This document shows positions 17,610 through 26,173 of a stretch of 64,000 nt of DNA, piece by piece. The DNA lies in NCBI RefSeq assembly GCF_025345615.1, contig NZ_JAODWD010000001.1:933304-997303 (forward strand). Reading direction: 5' to 3'. The first letter of the stretch is position 1. Each line of letters starts with the position of its first letter. The position numbers and the translations under genes were made by a program. The notes under the pieces are model-generated. The model was not told the DNA's origin, ran no database searches, and saw only the letters and a list, made by a program, of their open reading frames with translations. Source of the DNA: Mycobacterium deserti. GTDB lineage: Bacteria; Actinomycetota; Actinomycetes; Mycobacteriales; Mycobacteriaceae.

Positions 17610-18787
17610 CCCTCCAGCAGCGACTGCCCCAGGTAGCCGCCGGGTTCGACGCCGGGCAGGACGGCGAACGTCGCCGAGCCGATCGTCGTCACCCACTCGT
17701 TGAGTGCGTCACCGGCGGCGAGTCTCTTTTTGACGGGCACGAACTGCCGCAACGGGTCCCGCTGGTACGCCGCGAATATCAAGCCGCTGTCTGTGGTTTG
17801 GCCTGCGGCCGGTGGGTCGTCGTAGTTGTACGGGCGACGCAGGAATTGCTCGTCGTCGCCGCGATGCCGCGCCAACGCGATGTGCGCGTTGGGCGGAATC
17901 ACGGTGATGCCGTTGTGCGTCGCCTCGAGATCGGCTTCGTCGGACTCCCGCACGCCGGTCAATGGCGCGCCCGAGCCGAGTCGCCTACCGACAGTGAGTT
18001 CCTTACTGGCGCGGTCGAGTTCGTCCCACGCATCCATCTCCGCCCGGATCCTGCGCAGGACGACAGTGGTGCCCCCGACGAACCAGGGCTGACTGCTGCC
18101 CTGGTCCCATACGTGTCGATCGAAGGCTTGGCCGTCGTGCAGATTGGCGGTGCCATCGATCAGGCCCATCACGTTGCGCATGGTGCCACCGGGGCCGTTG
18201 CGAAATCCGCTCTGCCGCCAGCGTTCCGACGCCAATGTCCGCACGTTCTTGAGCAGTACGCGGCTTGCGTGGGTGATCGCGACGGCATCATCGGCGCAGA
18301 TCTGCAGCAGCAGATCCCCACCGCACCAGCGCGGTTCGAGCCGGTCCGTGCCGAACGCAGGTAGCTCGGATACCGGCCGCCGGTGCGGCATGCCGATGCG
18401 GTCGAACACCGCAGGCCCCAGTCCCACTGTGACCGTGAGCCGCGCCGGGCGCTCCGCCAGCTCGGGCTCGGTGTCGGCGAGCGCGGGCACTCCTTGCGTC
18501 AGCCGCTCGGCGTCAGCAGTCCACAGCTTCAAGACCGCGCCCAACGTTTCGCGGGAACTCCGGTCGGAATCGGCAGTGAGATCGAGCGCGACGAACAGGG
18601 CGTGCGCTTGCGGCGGTGTCGCCACCCCGGCTTGGTGCTGCCCGTGGAACGGCTCGACGGTTTCACCGAAATCACCGACAGGCGTGGCGGACTGAGCAGC
18701 ACTGCACTGAGTGATACCAACACCCGCAGCCAACGCGGCGGCGCCTCCGGTGAGAACGCGCCGCCGGTTGACCGTCGGCTCAGCCAC
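17606..18787 (-). CDS. Tat-exported Dyp-type (EfeB-like) haem peroxidase
   Basis: A 393-residue protein with an N-terminal twin-arginine signal (NRRRVLTGG, then a hydrophobic segment). The dye-decolorising-peroxidase signature GLIDGTAN (GxxDG) and the proximal haem histidine region PPNAHIALARHR are present. Members bind haem, use H2O2 and sometimes release iron from haem in the envelope. Translation likely starts at GTG 18787, with GAGGA upstream, overlapping the stop of the PCu(A)C gene by eight bases. It is the last gene of a copper/haem envelope operon. Confidence 0.9.
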   Translation of the reverse strand: MAEPTVNRRRVLTGGAAALAAGVGITQCSAAQSATPVGDFGETVEPFHGQHQAGVATPPQAHALFVALDLTADSDRSSRETLGAVLKLWTADAERLTQGVPALADTEPELAERPARLTVTVGLGPAVFDRIGMPHRRPVSELPAFGTDRLEPRWCGGDLLLQICADDAVAITHASRVLLKNVRTLASERWRQSGFRNGPGGTMRNVMGLIDGTANLHDGQAFDRHVWDQGSSQPWFVGGTTVVLRRIRAEMDAWDELDRASKELTVGRRLGSGAPLTGVRESDEADLEATHNGITVIPPNAHIALARHRGDDEQFLRRPYNYDDPPAAGQTTDSGLIFAAYQRDPLRQFVPVKKRLAAGDALNEWVTTIGSATFAVLPGVEPGGYLGQSLLEG

Positions 18788-19259
18788 GGTATTCCTCGTC
18801 GGCACCGGCGAAGTCGCGCACCTGCGCGGTGACCGGCAACGTCGAACCATCCTCGAAAGCCACAGTCAGCGCGATGTCGGCGCCCGGCTGTAGCGGCTCG
18901 GTGAGGTCCATCAGCATCAGATGGTCCCCGCCGGGAACGAGGTCGTGCGTGCCCCCGGCTGGCACCGTCAAGCCCCGCGCCTTCGGCCGCATCGTCTTGG
19001 TGCCATCGGTGTCGGGTACGACTTCGTGGACTTCCATCCTTGCGGCGAGCGGTGAACTGCCCGAGACGATCCGCGCATCGTGGTGACCCGAGTTCGTCAA
19101 CGTGCCGAACACCGCGGCCATGCCCGAGTCGGCCGAACTGGCCCACTGATCTTTGAATGTGACGGTGGCGGCCATTGGTTCCTCGTCGAGTGCCGGTGAC
19201 GTGCAGCCCGTGGCGACGAGGGCGGTGGCCGATACAGCGACCCACAACGTGCGCATCAT
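18780..19259 (-). CDS. PCu(A)C-type periplasmic copper chaperone lipoprotein
   Basis: A 159-residue protein with a lipobox signal peptide (ALVATGC, cysteine near residue 19). The copper-site pattern is H-x11-M-x22-H-x-M: histidine in MEVHEV, methionine in KTMRPK, and GGDHLMLM, slightly longer than the classical spacing of 10 and 21. PCu(A)C proteins carry Cu(I) outside the membrane, often to cytochrome oxidase. The ATG overlaps the stop of the PepSY gene and the end overlaps the peroxidase start, so translation is coupled. Confidence 0.9.
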   Translation of the reverse strand: MMRTLWVAVSATALVATGCTSPALDEEPMAATVTFKDQWASSADSGMAAVFGTLTNSGHHDARIVSGSSPLAARMEVHEVVPDTDGTKTMRPKARGLTVPAGGTHDLVPGGDHLMLMDLTEPLQPGADIALTVAFEDGSTLPVTAQVRDFAGADEEYRG

Positions 19260-20662
19260 GCGGCCCTGCTTCGCTTGACGGCACCGATCACCAGATCCGT
19301 CGCGACGAACGCCGCCAGGCTGATCCCGAGCAAGGGTAGGAAACAACCGACTGCAACGGCCGCGGCACCGACGCCGAGGACCGCTGCCGGGTTGGTGTTC
19401 CGCATCGCGCCGCGCAAAGGCGGGCGGCCGACCGCCCATGCGGAGCCACGCGTGGGTCGACGTTGCCACCACATCTGATAACCACGCACCACGGTGGCGA
19501 TCAGGCCAATCGCTGTGATTATCAGCAGAATCTGATTCGGGAGACCGAACAAGACACCCATGTGCGCGTCGATTGCCCAGTTGGTGAGTTTGGCCAGAAA
19601 CGGCCAGTCGGCGAAGTTGACCCGGTCGGTGACCGCACCGGAGTCGGGGTCGACGGAGATCGCGTCGTAGCGAGTCGGCCAGACTCTTTTCTCCTCGGCG
19701 ATCTGCCACCCATGTCCGTGTTCGGCCGGCGGGTACATCCGCATCGGACCGGTCAACCCGGCAGCGCCTGCGGTGCGCAGTGCGGTGTCAGCCCCGTAGA
19801 GCACGCCCCCACCGCCGTCGCCGCCGCCGTGGTGATGCCTTTCCGACGGGTCACCGCTTTCAATGAGCGACGTGTCGACCGACGGTGCCGTGGTGTTCAG
19901 CTTCTCCTGCAGCAGGTTGACCGACTCCCCGCCGTAGCGCGACCAGGTGACGCCGGTAACCGACAATCCGAGCAGTGCGACGACGATCCACACCCCGATC
20001 GCTCCGTGCCACGACAGCGTGCGGCGGCGGCCCTTCTTGTCGCGGTCGGGCGCAGCGAGGCGACGAAGCTTCTTGGTGTCCCGTCGGTGCAGGTACCACA
20101 GCACCAGACCGGCCAGCGAAATCACCCACAACCAACTCGCCGCGAGCTCGCTGTAGTTACGGCCGACCGCGCCGAGGTGGAGGTTCCGGTGAAGCTCATC
20201 GAACCACGCGCGCAGCGGCATCCACTGCCCATAGGTCGTGAGCGCGCCTCGCACTTCTGCTGTGTACGGGTCGACGAACACCGTGCGCGCGTAGTCGGGC
20301 GGGACGTCGTCGACCGCGAGGGTGACATGGGTCGTCTCGTCTGCGGCGCTCGGCGGACGGATGCTTTCCACCGTCCCCTCGGGGTGCTCGGCACGGACAC
20401 TGCGCAGCTGTTCAGCAAGGGGCAGCCGCTGTTCACCAACGCGGTCCACCTTGAGTTCATGGCGGTAGACGGCGTTGTCGATCTGGGGAATCGCCGCATA
20501 GAGCAGGCCCGTGACAGCCGCGAGCAGGATGAACGGGCCGATGAACACGCCCGCGTAGAAGTGCAGCCGCAACAGCATTGGGCGCAGACCGCGCAATCGG
20601 GGCCGGCTATGAGTCGTTTCGGGTGATGGACTGTCGAGTTCGTTTTCAGGGGTCGTTGTCAT
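19256..20662 (-). CDS. PepSY-associated TM-helix membrane protein
   Basis: A 468-residue membrane protein of the PepSY-TM type. The first helix (LRLHFYAGVFIGPFILLAAV, residues about 31-50) begins with the family's RLHxYAG motif. Further helices are near residues 177-195, 225-245, 380-400 and 420-460. Large outer loops hold PepSY segments and a HHHGGGDGGGG stretch that could bind metal. Such proteins pair with copper or iron uptake and reduction systems. It precedes the copper chaperone with overlapping codons. Confidence 0.87.
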   Translation of the reverse strand: MTTTPENELDSPSPETTHSRPRLRGLRPMLLRLHFYAGVFIGPFILLAAVTGLLYAAIPQIDNAVYRHELKVDRVGEQRLPLAEQLRSVRAEHPEGTVESIRPPSAADETTHVTLAVDDVPPDYARTVFVDPYTAEVRGALTTYGQWMPLRAWFDELHRNLHLGAVGRNYSELAASWLWVISLAGLVLWYLHRRDTKKLRRLAAPDRDKKGRRRTLSWHGAIGVWIVVALLGLSVTGVTWSRYGGESVNLLQEKLNTTAPSVDTSLIESGDPSERHHHGGGDGGGGVLYGADTALRTAGAAGLTGPMRMYPPAEHGHGWQIAEEKRVWPTRYDAISVDPDSGAVTDRVNFADWPFLAKLTNWAIDAHMGVLFGLPNQILLIITAIGLIATVVRGYQMWWQRRPTRGSAWAVGRPPLRGAMRNTNPAAVLGVGAAAVAVGCFLPLLGISLAAFVATDLVIGAVKRSRAA

Positions 20663-20778
20663 GACAGATGTGCCTTAAGGACTGGGGGCGCGCGCGACTA
20701 GACGTCACGGCCGCAGGGATGCAATGCCAACGGCGCAGTCGACGTGACTGCGCATCGAGGATGAGGTGAATCGACCGG

Positions 20779-21315
20779 CTAGCCGGCAGTTGCGAGCGTG
20801 TACGGCGGGGCGCGCATCCCCAAGCCCGACCGCAACAGAACAGCTTGCGCGACAACGCTATCGGCGAACCAGTGGACCGCACGTGCCGGCGGGCACAGCG
20901 CGGCGCAGGCGAACAGGCGCAGCCAGCACAGAACCGACGCGCACACGACGTAGAGGTACTCGACGGACGCGATGGCGGCGCCCAGCACGACCGCGGCGCC
21001 GGCATGCGCGGCAGCCATCGACGGTGTGACGCCGAGTACGTGGTGGTGATGTCCGCCCGCGAGTGTCAGGTGGCCGAGAAGTTGCGCTAACGCGAGCGCT
21101 GCGATGACTCCGAGCGGGCCAGCGCGGCGGCCGGCGAGTTGCAGCGCGCCCGCTGCAGCACCGACGGTTGCGCATACCAACACAGCCACGATCAAAGCGG
21201 CGCCCCGCGGCAGCACGCCTCCCGCAGCGGCGTGCGCACCCGCAGTCGCCACCGCGGAGCACACCGCGATCAGCACACCGCGCAACCAGCGCGCACGTGC
21301 TCTTGGCGTGCTCAC
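20779..21315 (-). CDS. His/Cys-rich integral membrane protein in the copper operon
   Basis: About 178 residues from GTG 21315; a TTG at 21336, directly after the stop of the small ORF upstream, is an alternative. Four to five hydrophobic segments are visible. A GGHHHHVLG loop and cysteines in CASVLCWLRLFACAALC suggest metal binding. No family name can be given. The gap to the PepSY gene is 116 bases and shows no clear terminator. The histidine loop and neighbours suggest a role in copper handling. Confidence 0.72.
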   Translation of the reverse strand: MSTPRARARWLRGVLIAVCSAVATAGAHAAAGGVLPRGAALIVAVLVCATVGAAAGALQLAGRRAGPLGVIAALALAQLLGHLTLAGGHHHHVLGVTPSMAAAHAGAAVVLGAAIASVEYLYVVCASVLCWLRLFACAALCPPARAVHWFADSVVAQAVLLRSGLGMRAPPYTLATAG

Positions 21316-21336
21316 CCGCAGGACTTTACCGTCCAA

Positions 21337-21507
21337 CTAGTACTCGTCAGCGACCTGATGCTGATCCTGATGGCCGCCGGGGGCCTCGGGATCGTCGTTC
21401 TGGTGATCCAGCTGATCCTGCAATTGCCGCTGGTCCTCGGTCGCCTCGCTGGCGTCCTCGGGAATGCTCCGATCAGCGCAGGGCATGCCGACCCTCTGAC
21501 TGGGCAT
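21337..21507 (-). CDS. 56-residue acidic Gln/His/Asp-rich small protein
   Basis: Starts at ATG 21507 (or 21486) and ends at TAG just before the TTG of the membrane protein gene. The C-terminal half is dominated by Asp, Gln, Glu and His (DASEATEDQRQLQDQLDHQ, then GGHQDQHQVADEY), resembling a soluble metal-buffer or linker peptide. It overlaps the end of the 49-residue ORF by 35 bases in another frame. No ribosome site stands out, so evidence is composition, continuity and operon position only. Confidence 0.42.
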   Translation of the reverse strand: MPSQRVGMPCADRSIPEDASEATEDQRQLQDQLDHQNDDPEAPGGHQDQHQVADEY

Positions 21508-21622
21508 GTCGGCGCAAGCGGAACGGTGCGGTTGCCACTGGGCTGTCCCAGAGCGCTCCGGTCAACACGGCGACAATCATGCCGATCACGCCGGTCATCG
21601 CGAAAAAAGTCTCGCCATCCAT
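21473..21622 (-). CDS. 49-residue single-pass small membrane protein
   Basis: ATG 21622 opens a short frame with one membrane helix (FFAMTGVIGMIVAVLTGALW, residues 6-25) and a basic cytoplasmic-type tail rich in Arg and His. It is the most upstream frame of the leftward copper/haem cluster and overlaps the next small ORF. No strong ribosome site. It resembles small helper subunits of membrane complexes, which is inference. Confidence 0.42.
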   Translation of the reverse strand: MDGETFFAMTGVIGMIVAVLTGALWDSPVATAPFRLRRHAQSEGRHALR

Positions 21623-21679
21623 GCTCTATGCGTACCCATCAATCCGAACGTCAATCCTTGTACCACAGGACTTTTCGCG

Positions 21680-22387
21680 TTACAGGCGCCCAACGGCGTA
21701 GGTCGCGCCTTCAGCAGCTGATCCGTTCACCCCATACAAGGCGTGCTCGAAGCTCGGGCCGCCGGCGGGCGCGCCGTTGCAGATCGTGTCGCCCGGGTTG
21801 CACAACTCGAGCGTCTTGCCGGTGTACGACGGGCCGATGTTGATCGCAGGCGCTCCTACGCTGGCCAAGAAATTGGGCGACGGCTTGCCGATCAGCACCA
21901 CGGCCGCGACATGGTCGGCGATCTCCGGCGCCAGCGGGTTGGGGATGTAGTTCCGGTACTCCGCCGGAACCTCTGCGGGAATCTCGGCGGCGGTCACGTA
22001 CCCCGCCACCGCAGCGCCTTGGGAGAACCCGCCGAGGACGATTCGGGTGTCGGGGCAGTTCGCTGCGGTCGTCTGGATGCGCATACCTGCGTCGCGAATC
22101 CCGTCGATCACCGTCCTGGCGAATTCGATGCGGTTGTTGAAGTCGCCGCTCGCCTGGTAGTTGACCGGATACACATTGACCGACCGGGGAGCCGCCTGCC
22201 CACGGAGCGCGTCGACGAACGCTTGGCCGACCCCTCCCACGCCGGGCGCCTCGCCGGTGCCGCGCGCGTACACCACCTCGACGTCAGGACACGCCTGAGC
22301 AGTGGCGACGGGCGCGGGCAGACCCGCAACCATGGCACCCGACACCGCGGCAGCAGCAAGGAGGGAGGGGATCTGGCGAAGTCTCAT
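21680..22387 (-). CDS. secreted cutinase-family serine esterase
   Basis: A 235-residue exported alpha/beta hydrolase. A signal peptide ends near ATAQA. The mature start ACPDVEVVYARGTGE is the cutinase hallmark, the nucleophile sits in GGFSQGAA, and CNPGDTIC plus SFEHALYG hold the catalytic Asp and His. Disulfide cysteines are conserved. Mycobacterial cutinases (CFP21 family) hydrolyse lipids and esters. A 12-bp palindrome lies 21-32 bases upstream of its start codon. Confidence 0.93.
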   Translation of the reverse strand: MRLRQIPSLLAAAAVSGAMVAGLPAPVATAQACPDVEVVYARGTGEAPGVGGVGQAFVDALRGQAAPRSVNVYPVNYQASGDFNNRIEFARTVIDGIRDAGMRIQTTAANCPDTRIVLGGFSQGAAVAGYVTAAEIPAEVPAEYRNYIPNPLAPEIADHVAAVVLIGKPSPNFLASVGAPAINIGPSYTGKTLELCNPGDTICNGAPAGGPSFEHALYGVNGSAAEGATYAVGRL

Positions 22388-22407
22388 TGACTGCCAGTAC
22401 CCCCGTG

Positions 22408-22419
22408 TTAGCCGGCTAA
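22408..22419. promoter_or_regulatory. perfect palindrome TTAGCCGGCTAA upstream of the cutinase gene
   Basis: A 12-base perfect palindrome in the 36-base gap between the oxidoreductase stop and the cutinase start. It could be a small operator in the promoter region, since it is too short for a strong terminator and has no T-run. Function unproven. Confidence 0.3.
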
Positions 22420-22423
22420 ATCA

Positions 22424-23440
22424 TTACGTCGTGGGTTCGCTGAGCTTCACCAGCATCTTGCCGATGTTTGCCCCGGTGAACAGGCCGTTGAGCGCGTCGA
22501 CACACGATTCCAGGCCCTCGAAGATCGTCTGGCGGTGCACCAGACGGCCCTCCTGCTCCCACTTGCGCAGGTCGGCGAACGCCTCGTCGAACCGGGCCCA
22601 CTCGTTGAGCGCGTTGAATCCCTGCATCCGCGCCGTCTTGGCCAACAGGTTGACATAATTGGCCGGCCCCGGGTGTTCACCGGTCAGATAACTGGAGATG
22701 ACGCCACACAGCACCACCCGCGCGTTGTGTGCCAGCCGGCCCAGCACCGCATCCAGAATCGGCCCCCCCACGTTGTCGAAATAGACGTCGACGCCCTTTG
22801 GGCAGTGCTGCTTCAACGCGGCGCGCAGGTTGTCCTCGCGATAGTCGATGCACGCGTCGAACCCGAAGTCTTCGACCACGGCGCGGCACTTCTTTTGCCC
22901 GCCTGCGATGCCGACGACGCGAGCCCCCGCGATCTTGGCGATCTGCCCTGCGACCGACCCGGTGGCGCCCGCCGCCGCAGACACGACCACCGTCTCACCG
23001 GCCTTCGGCTGGCCGATCCCGGTCATCCCGAAGTACGCGGTGGCACCGGTCGGCCCGTACACCGACATCACCGCCAGCTGGTCGGTGACGCCCGCCACCG
23101 GGGTGGTGAACAGGTCGTCCCGAACGATGACGTACTCCTGAAACCCGGTGAGTGTCGTGACGATGTCACCGACGGCGTACGCAGCGCACCGCGACGCGAT
23201 GACCTCGCCGATGCCCGCGGCTCTTATGACTTCGCCCAATTGAACCGGCGGAAGGTAGGACCGCTGATCGTCGAGCCACGTGCGAACCGCAGCGTCGAGG
23301 CCGACGTACGTGGTGCGGACCAGGGCCTCGCCGTCGGCGGGTTCCGGCGCGGCCACCGTCACCAGTTCGGTGTCCTCGGGCTGCACCAATCCGGTGGGGC
23401 GGCGGCGCAGCAATATCTGGCGATTGGTCAACTCCGGCAC
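22424..23440 (-). CDS. NADP-dependent medium-chain reductase (LTD/zinc-free MDR type)
   Basis: A 338-residue quinone-oxidoreductase-like enzyme of the leukotriene-B4 dehydrogenase group. The start PELTNRQILLRRRPTG is the family N-terminus, YGPTGATAYFG and AAAGATGSVAGQIAKI form the cofactor fold, FDNVGG the NADP region. It lacks zinc ligands and reduces activated double bonds. GTG 23440 gives the family length; longer starts would run into the divergent gene. It is divergent from the LLM gene with a 73-base gap. Confidence 0.88.
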   Translation of the reverse strand: MPELTNRQILLRRRPTGLVQPEDTELVTVAAPEPADGEALVRTTYVGLDAAVRTWLDDQRSYLPPVQLGEVIRAAGIGEVIASRCAAYAVGDIVTTLTGFQEYVIVRDDLFTTPVAGVTDQLAVMSVYGPTGATAYFGMTGIGQPKAGETVVVSAAAGATGSVAGQIAKIAGARVVGIAGGQKKCRAVVEDFGFDACIDYREDNLRAALKQHCPKGVDVYFDNVGGPILDAVLGRLAHNARVVLCGVISSYLTGEHPGPANYVNLLAKTARMQGFNALNEWARFDEAFADLRKWEQEGRLVHRQTIFEGLESCVDALNGLFTGANIGKMLVKLSEPTT

Positions 23441-23513
23441 GGCAGTGAAACTACCGAACGGCACCGCTGTGACGGGGTCGTAAGTTGCAAGAACAACGGG
23501 TATGCGTCCCCCC

Positions 23514-24497
23514 ATGACGGTCATCGGATTCCACTGCTCGCACGAACAGATCAACCCGGCTCAGCTGCTGCGAGACGTCCAACGCGCTGAACAGGCGGGG
23601 TTCACCGCGGGCATGTCATCGGACCACCTCAGCCCCTGGAGTACGCGACAGGGCGAGTCCGGCTTCGCCTGGTCCTTCCTAGGGGCCGCGCTTGCCACCA
23701 CGCAGCTGCCGTTCGGGGTTGTCAATGCGCCCGGGCAGCGCTACCACCCGGCGATCGTCGCGCAGGCGATCGCGACACTGGCGCAGATGTTTCCCGGCCG
23801 GTTCTGGGCGGCACTCGGATCGGGCGAGGCCTCCAACGAACGGGTCACGGGCGCCGAATGGCCCCGCAAGGACGTCCGCGACCAACGCCTCATCGAGTGT
23901 GTCGACATCATCCGCCGCCTCCTGGGGGGCGAAGAAGTCAGCCACAGCGGCCTGGTTCACGTCAATAGGGCGCAACTGTGGACCTTGCCCGAGACGATTC
24001 CCGACCTCGTCGGGCCTGCCGTCACCGCCGAGACCGCGGCCCGCCACGCCGCGTGGGCGGACGGCCTCATCACCGTGAACCAGCCGAGAGACAAGTTGGC
24101 GAAGGTCCTCGACTCTTACCGCGACGCCGGTGGTCGTGGGCCGGCCCGCCTGCAGATCCACCTCAGCTGGGCTCCGACCGAGGACCAGGCGCTCTCCATC
24201 GCGCACGACCAATGGCGCAGCAATGTTTTCGACCCGCCGGTCTGCTGGGACACCGAGACGGTTGAGGCGTTCGACGTCATGGGCGAAAAGGTCACGCCCG
24301 AGCACGTACGCCAATCCGTACGCGTGTCAGATGATTTGGCACAGCACGCCCAGTGGCTTCAAGAGGATCTCGAGCAGGGCTGGGACGAGTTGTACCTGCA
24401 CTTCGTCGGACAGGAGCAGGCCGGCTTCATCGACGCGTTCGGCGAGCACGTTCTGCCGCAGCTGAACCCCACCGCCCCGCAGGCGGTGACCGCATGA
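23514..24497 (+). CDS. LLM-class flavin oxidoreductase (TIGR03885-like)
   Basis: A 327-residue TIM-barrel protein of the luciferase-like monooxygenase superfamily. FHCSHEQINPAQLLRDVQ at the N-terminus and MSSDHLSPWS resemble the group called non-F420 flavinoid oxidoreductase, and FWAALGSGEASNERVTG is the LLM flavin loop. ATG 23514 matches the family start; ATG 23502 is in frame. Its stop overlaps the GH13 start by four bases, and the same pairing recurs in other actinobacteria, from memory. Substrate unknown. Confidence 0.83.
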   Translation: MTVIGFHCSHEQINPAQLLRDVQRAEQAGFTAGMSSDHLSPWSTRQGESGFAWSFLGAALATTQLPFGVVNAPGQRYHPAIVAQAIATLAQMFPGRFWAALGSGEASNERVTGAEWPRKDVRDQRLIECVDIIRRLLGGEEVSHSGLVHVNRAQLWTLPETIPDLVGPAVTAETAARHAAWADGLITVNQPRDKLAKVLDSYRDAGGRGPARLQIHLSWAPTEDQALSIAHDQWRSNVFDPPVCWDTETVEAFDVMGEKVTPEHVRQSVRVSDDLAQHAQWLQEDLEQGWDELYLHFVGQEQAGFIDAFGEHVLPQLNPTAPQAVTA

Positions 24498-26173
24498 GGA
24501 AAATCGAAACCGGTGACCTGTGGTGGAAGAACGCCGTCTTCTACTGCGCCGACATCGAGACCTTCTACGACTGGAACGGCGACGGCTGCGGCGACATCCG
24601 CGGCATGACCGAGCGGATCGAATACCTGTCCGACCTCGGCGTGACGTGCCTGTGGCTCATGCCCTTCTATCCAACTGCCCGTGTCGACGACGGCTACGAC
24701 ATCACAGACTTCTTCGGCGTCGACCCCCGCCTCGGCACCCACGGCGACTTCGTCGAACTCGTGCGTACCGCCAAATCCGTTGGCATCCGGGTGATCCTCG
24801 ACTTCGTGATGAACCACACCTCCGACCGCCACCCGTGGTTCAAGTCCGCCCGCCGCAGCAAGGACGACCCTTACCGCGACTACTACGTCTGGAGCGCGAC
24901 CGAGCCGAAGGGAACCGGGAAGGACGTCGTCTTCCCGGACCAGGAGGACAGCCTCTGGGAGCTCGAACCAAAGACCAATGAGTACTACCTGCACCACTTT
25001 CTCAAGCACCAGCCCGACCTCAACATCGCCAATCCTGCTGTGCAGGAGGAGATATCCCGCGTGCTCGGGTTCTGGCTCGAGCTGGGCGTAGCCGGTTTCC
25101 GGATCGACGCCGTCCCGTTCCTGTTCGCCAGGGACGGCGCACCGGGCGACCCCGGCGCGTTCGACCCCTACGAGTACCTCGGCGACGTCCGCAATTTCAT
25201 CACCCGCCGCGTCGGCGACGCCGTGCTTCTCGGCGAGGTCAATGTTCCGTACAAGGACCAGAAGACGTTCTTCGGGGGTGCCGACGGCGACGGCCTCAAC
25301 ATGCAGTTCGACTTCATCGGAATGCAGAACATTTATCTCTCACTGGCCCGCGGCGACGCGCGGCCGATAGCCAAGTCGCTGAAACAGCGGCCGGCACTGG
25401 ACATCACCAGCCAGTGGGGCAATTTCGTCCGCAACCACGACGAGCTCACCCTCGACAAACTGAGCGACGAAGAGCGCCAAGAGGTGTTCGCCGCGTTCGG
25501 TCCTGAGCCGGACATGCAGCTATACGGGCGCGGACTGCGCAGGCGGCTGCCGTCCATGCTCGGCGGGGATCAACGGCGCATGCGCATGGCCTACTCGCTG
25601 ATGTTCTCCCTGCCGGGCACGCCCGTGCTGTTCTACGGGGAAGAGATCGGCATGGCCGAAAACCTGGAAATTCCAGGAAGATTCGCGGTTCGCACGCCCA
25701 TGCAGTGGACCAGTGAACGCAACGGTGGTTTCTCGCAGGCACCGGGGCGCAAGCTCGCCCGTCCACTGCCCGACGGCATGTATGGCCCGGACCGTGTCAA
25801 CGCCGCCGACCAGCGCCACGACCATCAGTCGTTCTGGTGGTTCGTCCGCGACCTCATCTACACATACCGGCAGCAGCCCGAGATCGGGTGGTCGACACCC
25901 GAGGTGCTCAAACAGCCCAATCGCGCGGTGTTGGCGCACGTGTGTCGGGAGAGTTCGGGGTGGGCGATGGTGGCACTGCACAACTTCGGCGCGGAACGCT
26001 GCATCGTGCCGATCCAGCTCGACGATGTGGAATCAGGGTGCACGCTGGTCGACCTGCTCGACGGGTTGTCCGAACACGAACTGGACGCCAAAGGCCGCAT
26101 CGACGTCGGCCTCGAGCCCTACGGCTACCGCTGGCTGCGCTTACGGCGACCGGACGACCCGCCGATCATCTGA
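24494..26173 (+). CDS. GH13 alpha-amylase-family enzyme, trehalose-synthase-like
   Basis: A 559-residue (beta/alpha)8 enzyme. The nucleophile Asp205 is in GFRIDAV, the acid/base Glu248 in LLGEVN and the third carboxylate Asp316 in VRNHDEL; the early DFVMNHTSD motif is also present, so it should be active. It begins like trehalose synthase (WWKNAVFYCADIETFYDWNG) but has YCADIETF instead of the usual YEVxVRSF, so product specificity may differ. It is translationally coupled to the LLM gene and overlaps the MFS gene tail to tail by 33 bases. Confidence 0.88.
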   Translation: MRKIETGDLWWKNAVFYCADIETFYDWNGDGCGDIRGMTERIEYLSDLGVTCLWLMPFYPTARVDDGYDITDFFGVDPRLGTHGDFVELVRTAKSVGIRVILDFVMNHTSDRHPWFKSARRSKDDPYRDYYVWSATEPKGTGKDVVFPDQEDSLWELEPKTNEYYLHHFLKHQPDLNIANPAVQEEISRVLGFWLELGVAGFRIDAVPFLFARDGAPGDPGAFDPYEYLGDVRNFITRRVGDAVLLGEVNVPYKDQKTFFGGADGDGLNMQFDFIGMQNIYLSLARGDARPIAKSLKQRPALDITSQWGNFVRNHDELTLDKLSDEERQEVFAAFGPEPDMQLYGRGLRRRLPSMLGGDQRRMRMAYSLMFSLPGTPVLFYGEEIGMAENLEIPGRFAVRTPMQWTSERNGGFSQAPGRKLARPLPDGMYGPDRVNAADQRHDHQSFWWFVRDLIYTYRQQPEIGWSTPEVLKQPNRAVLAHVCRESSGWAMVALHNFGAERCIVPIQLDDVESGCTLVDLLDGLSEHELDAKGRIDVGLEPYGYRWLRLRRPDDPPII

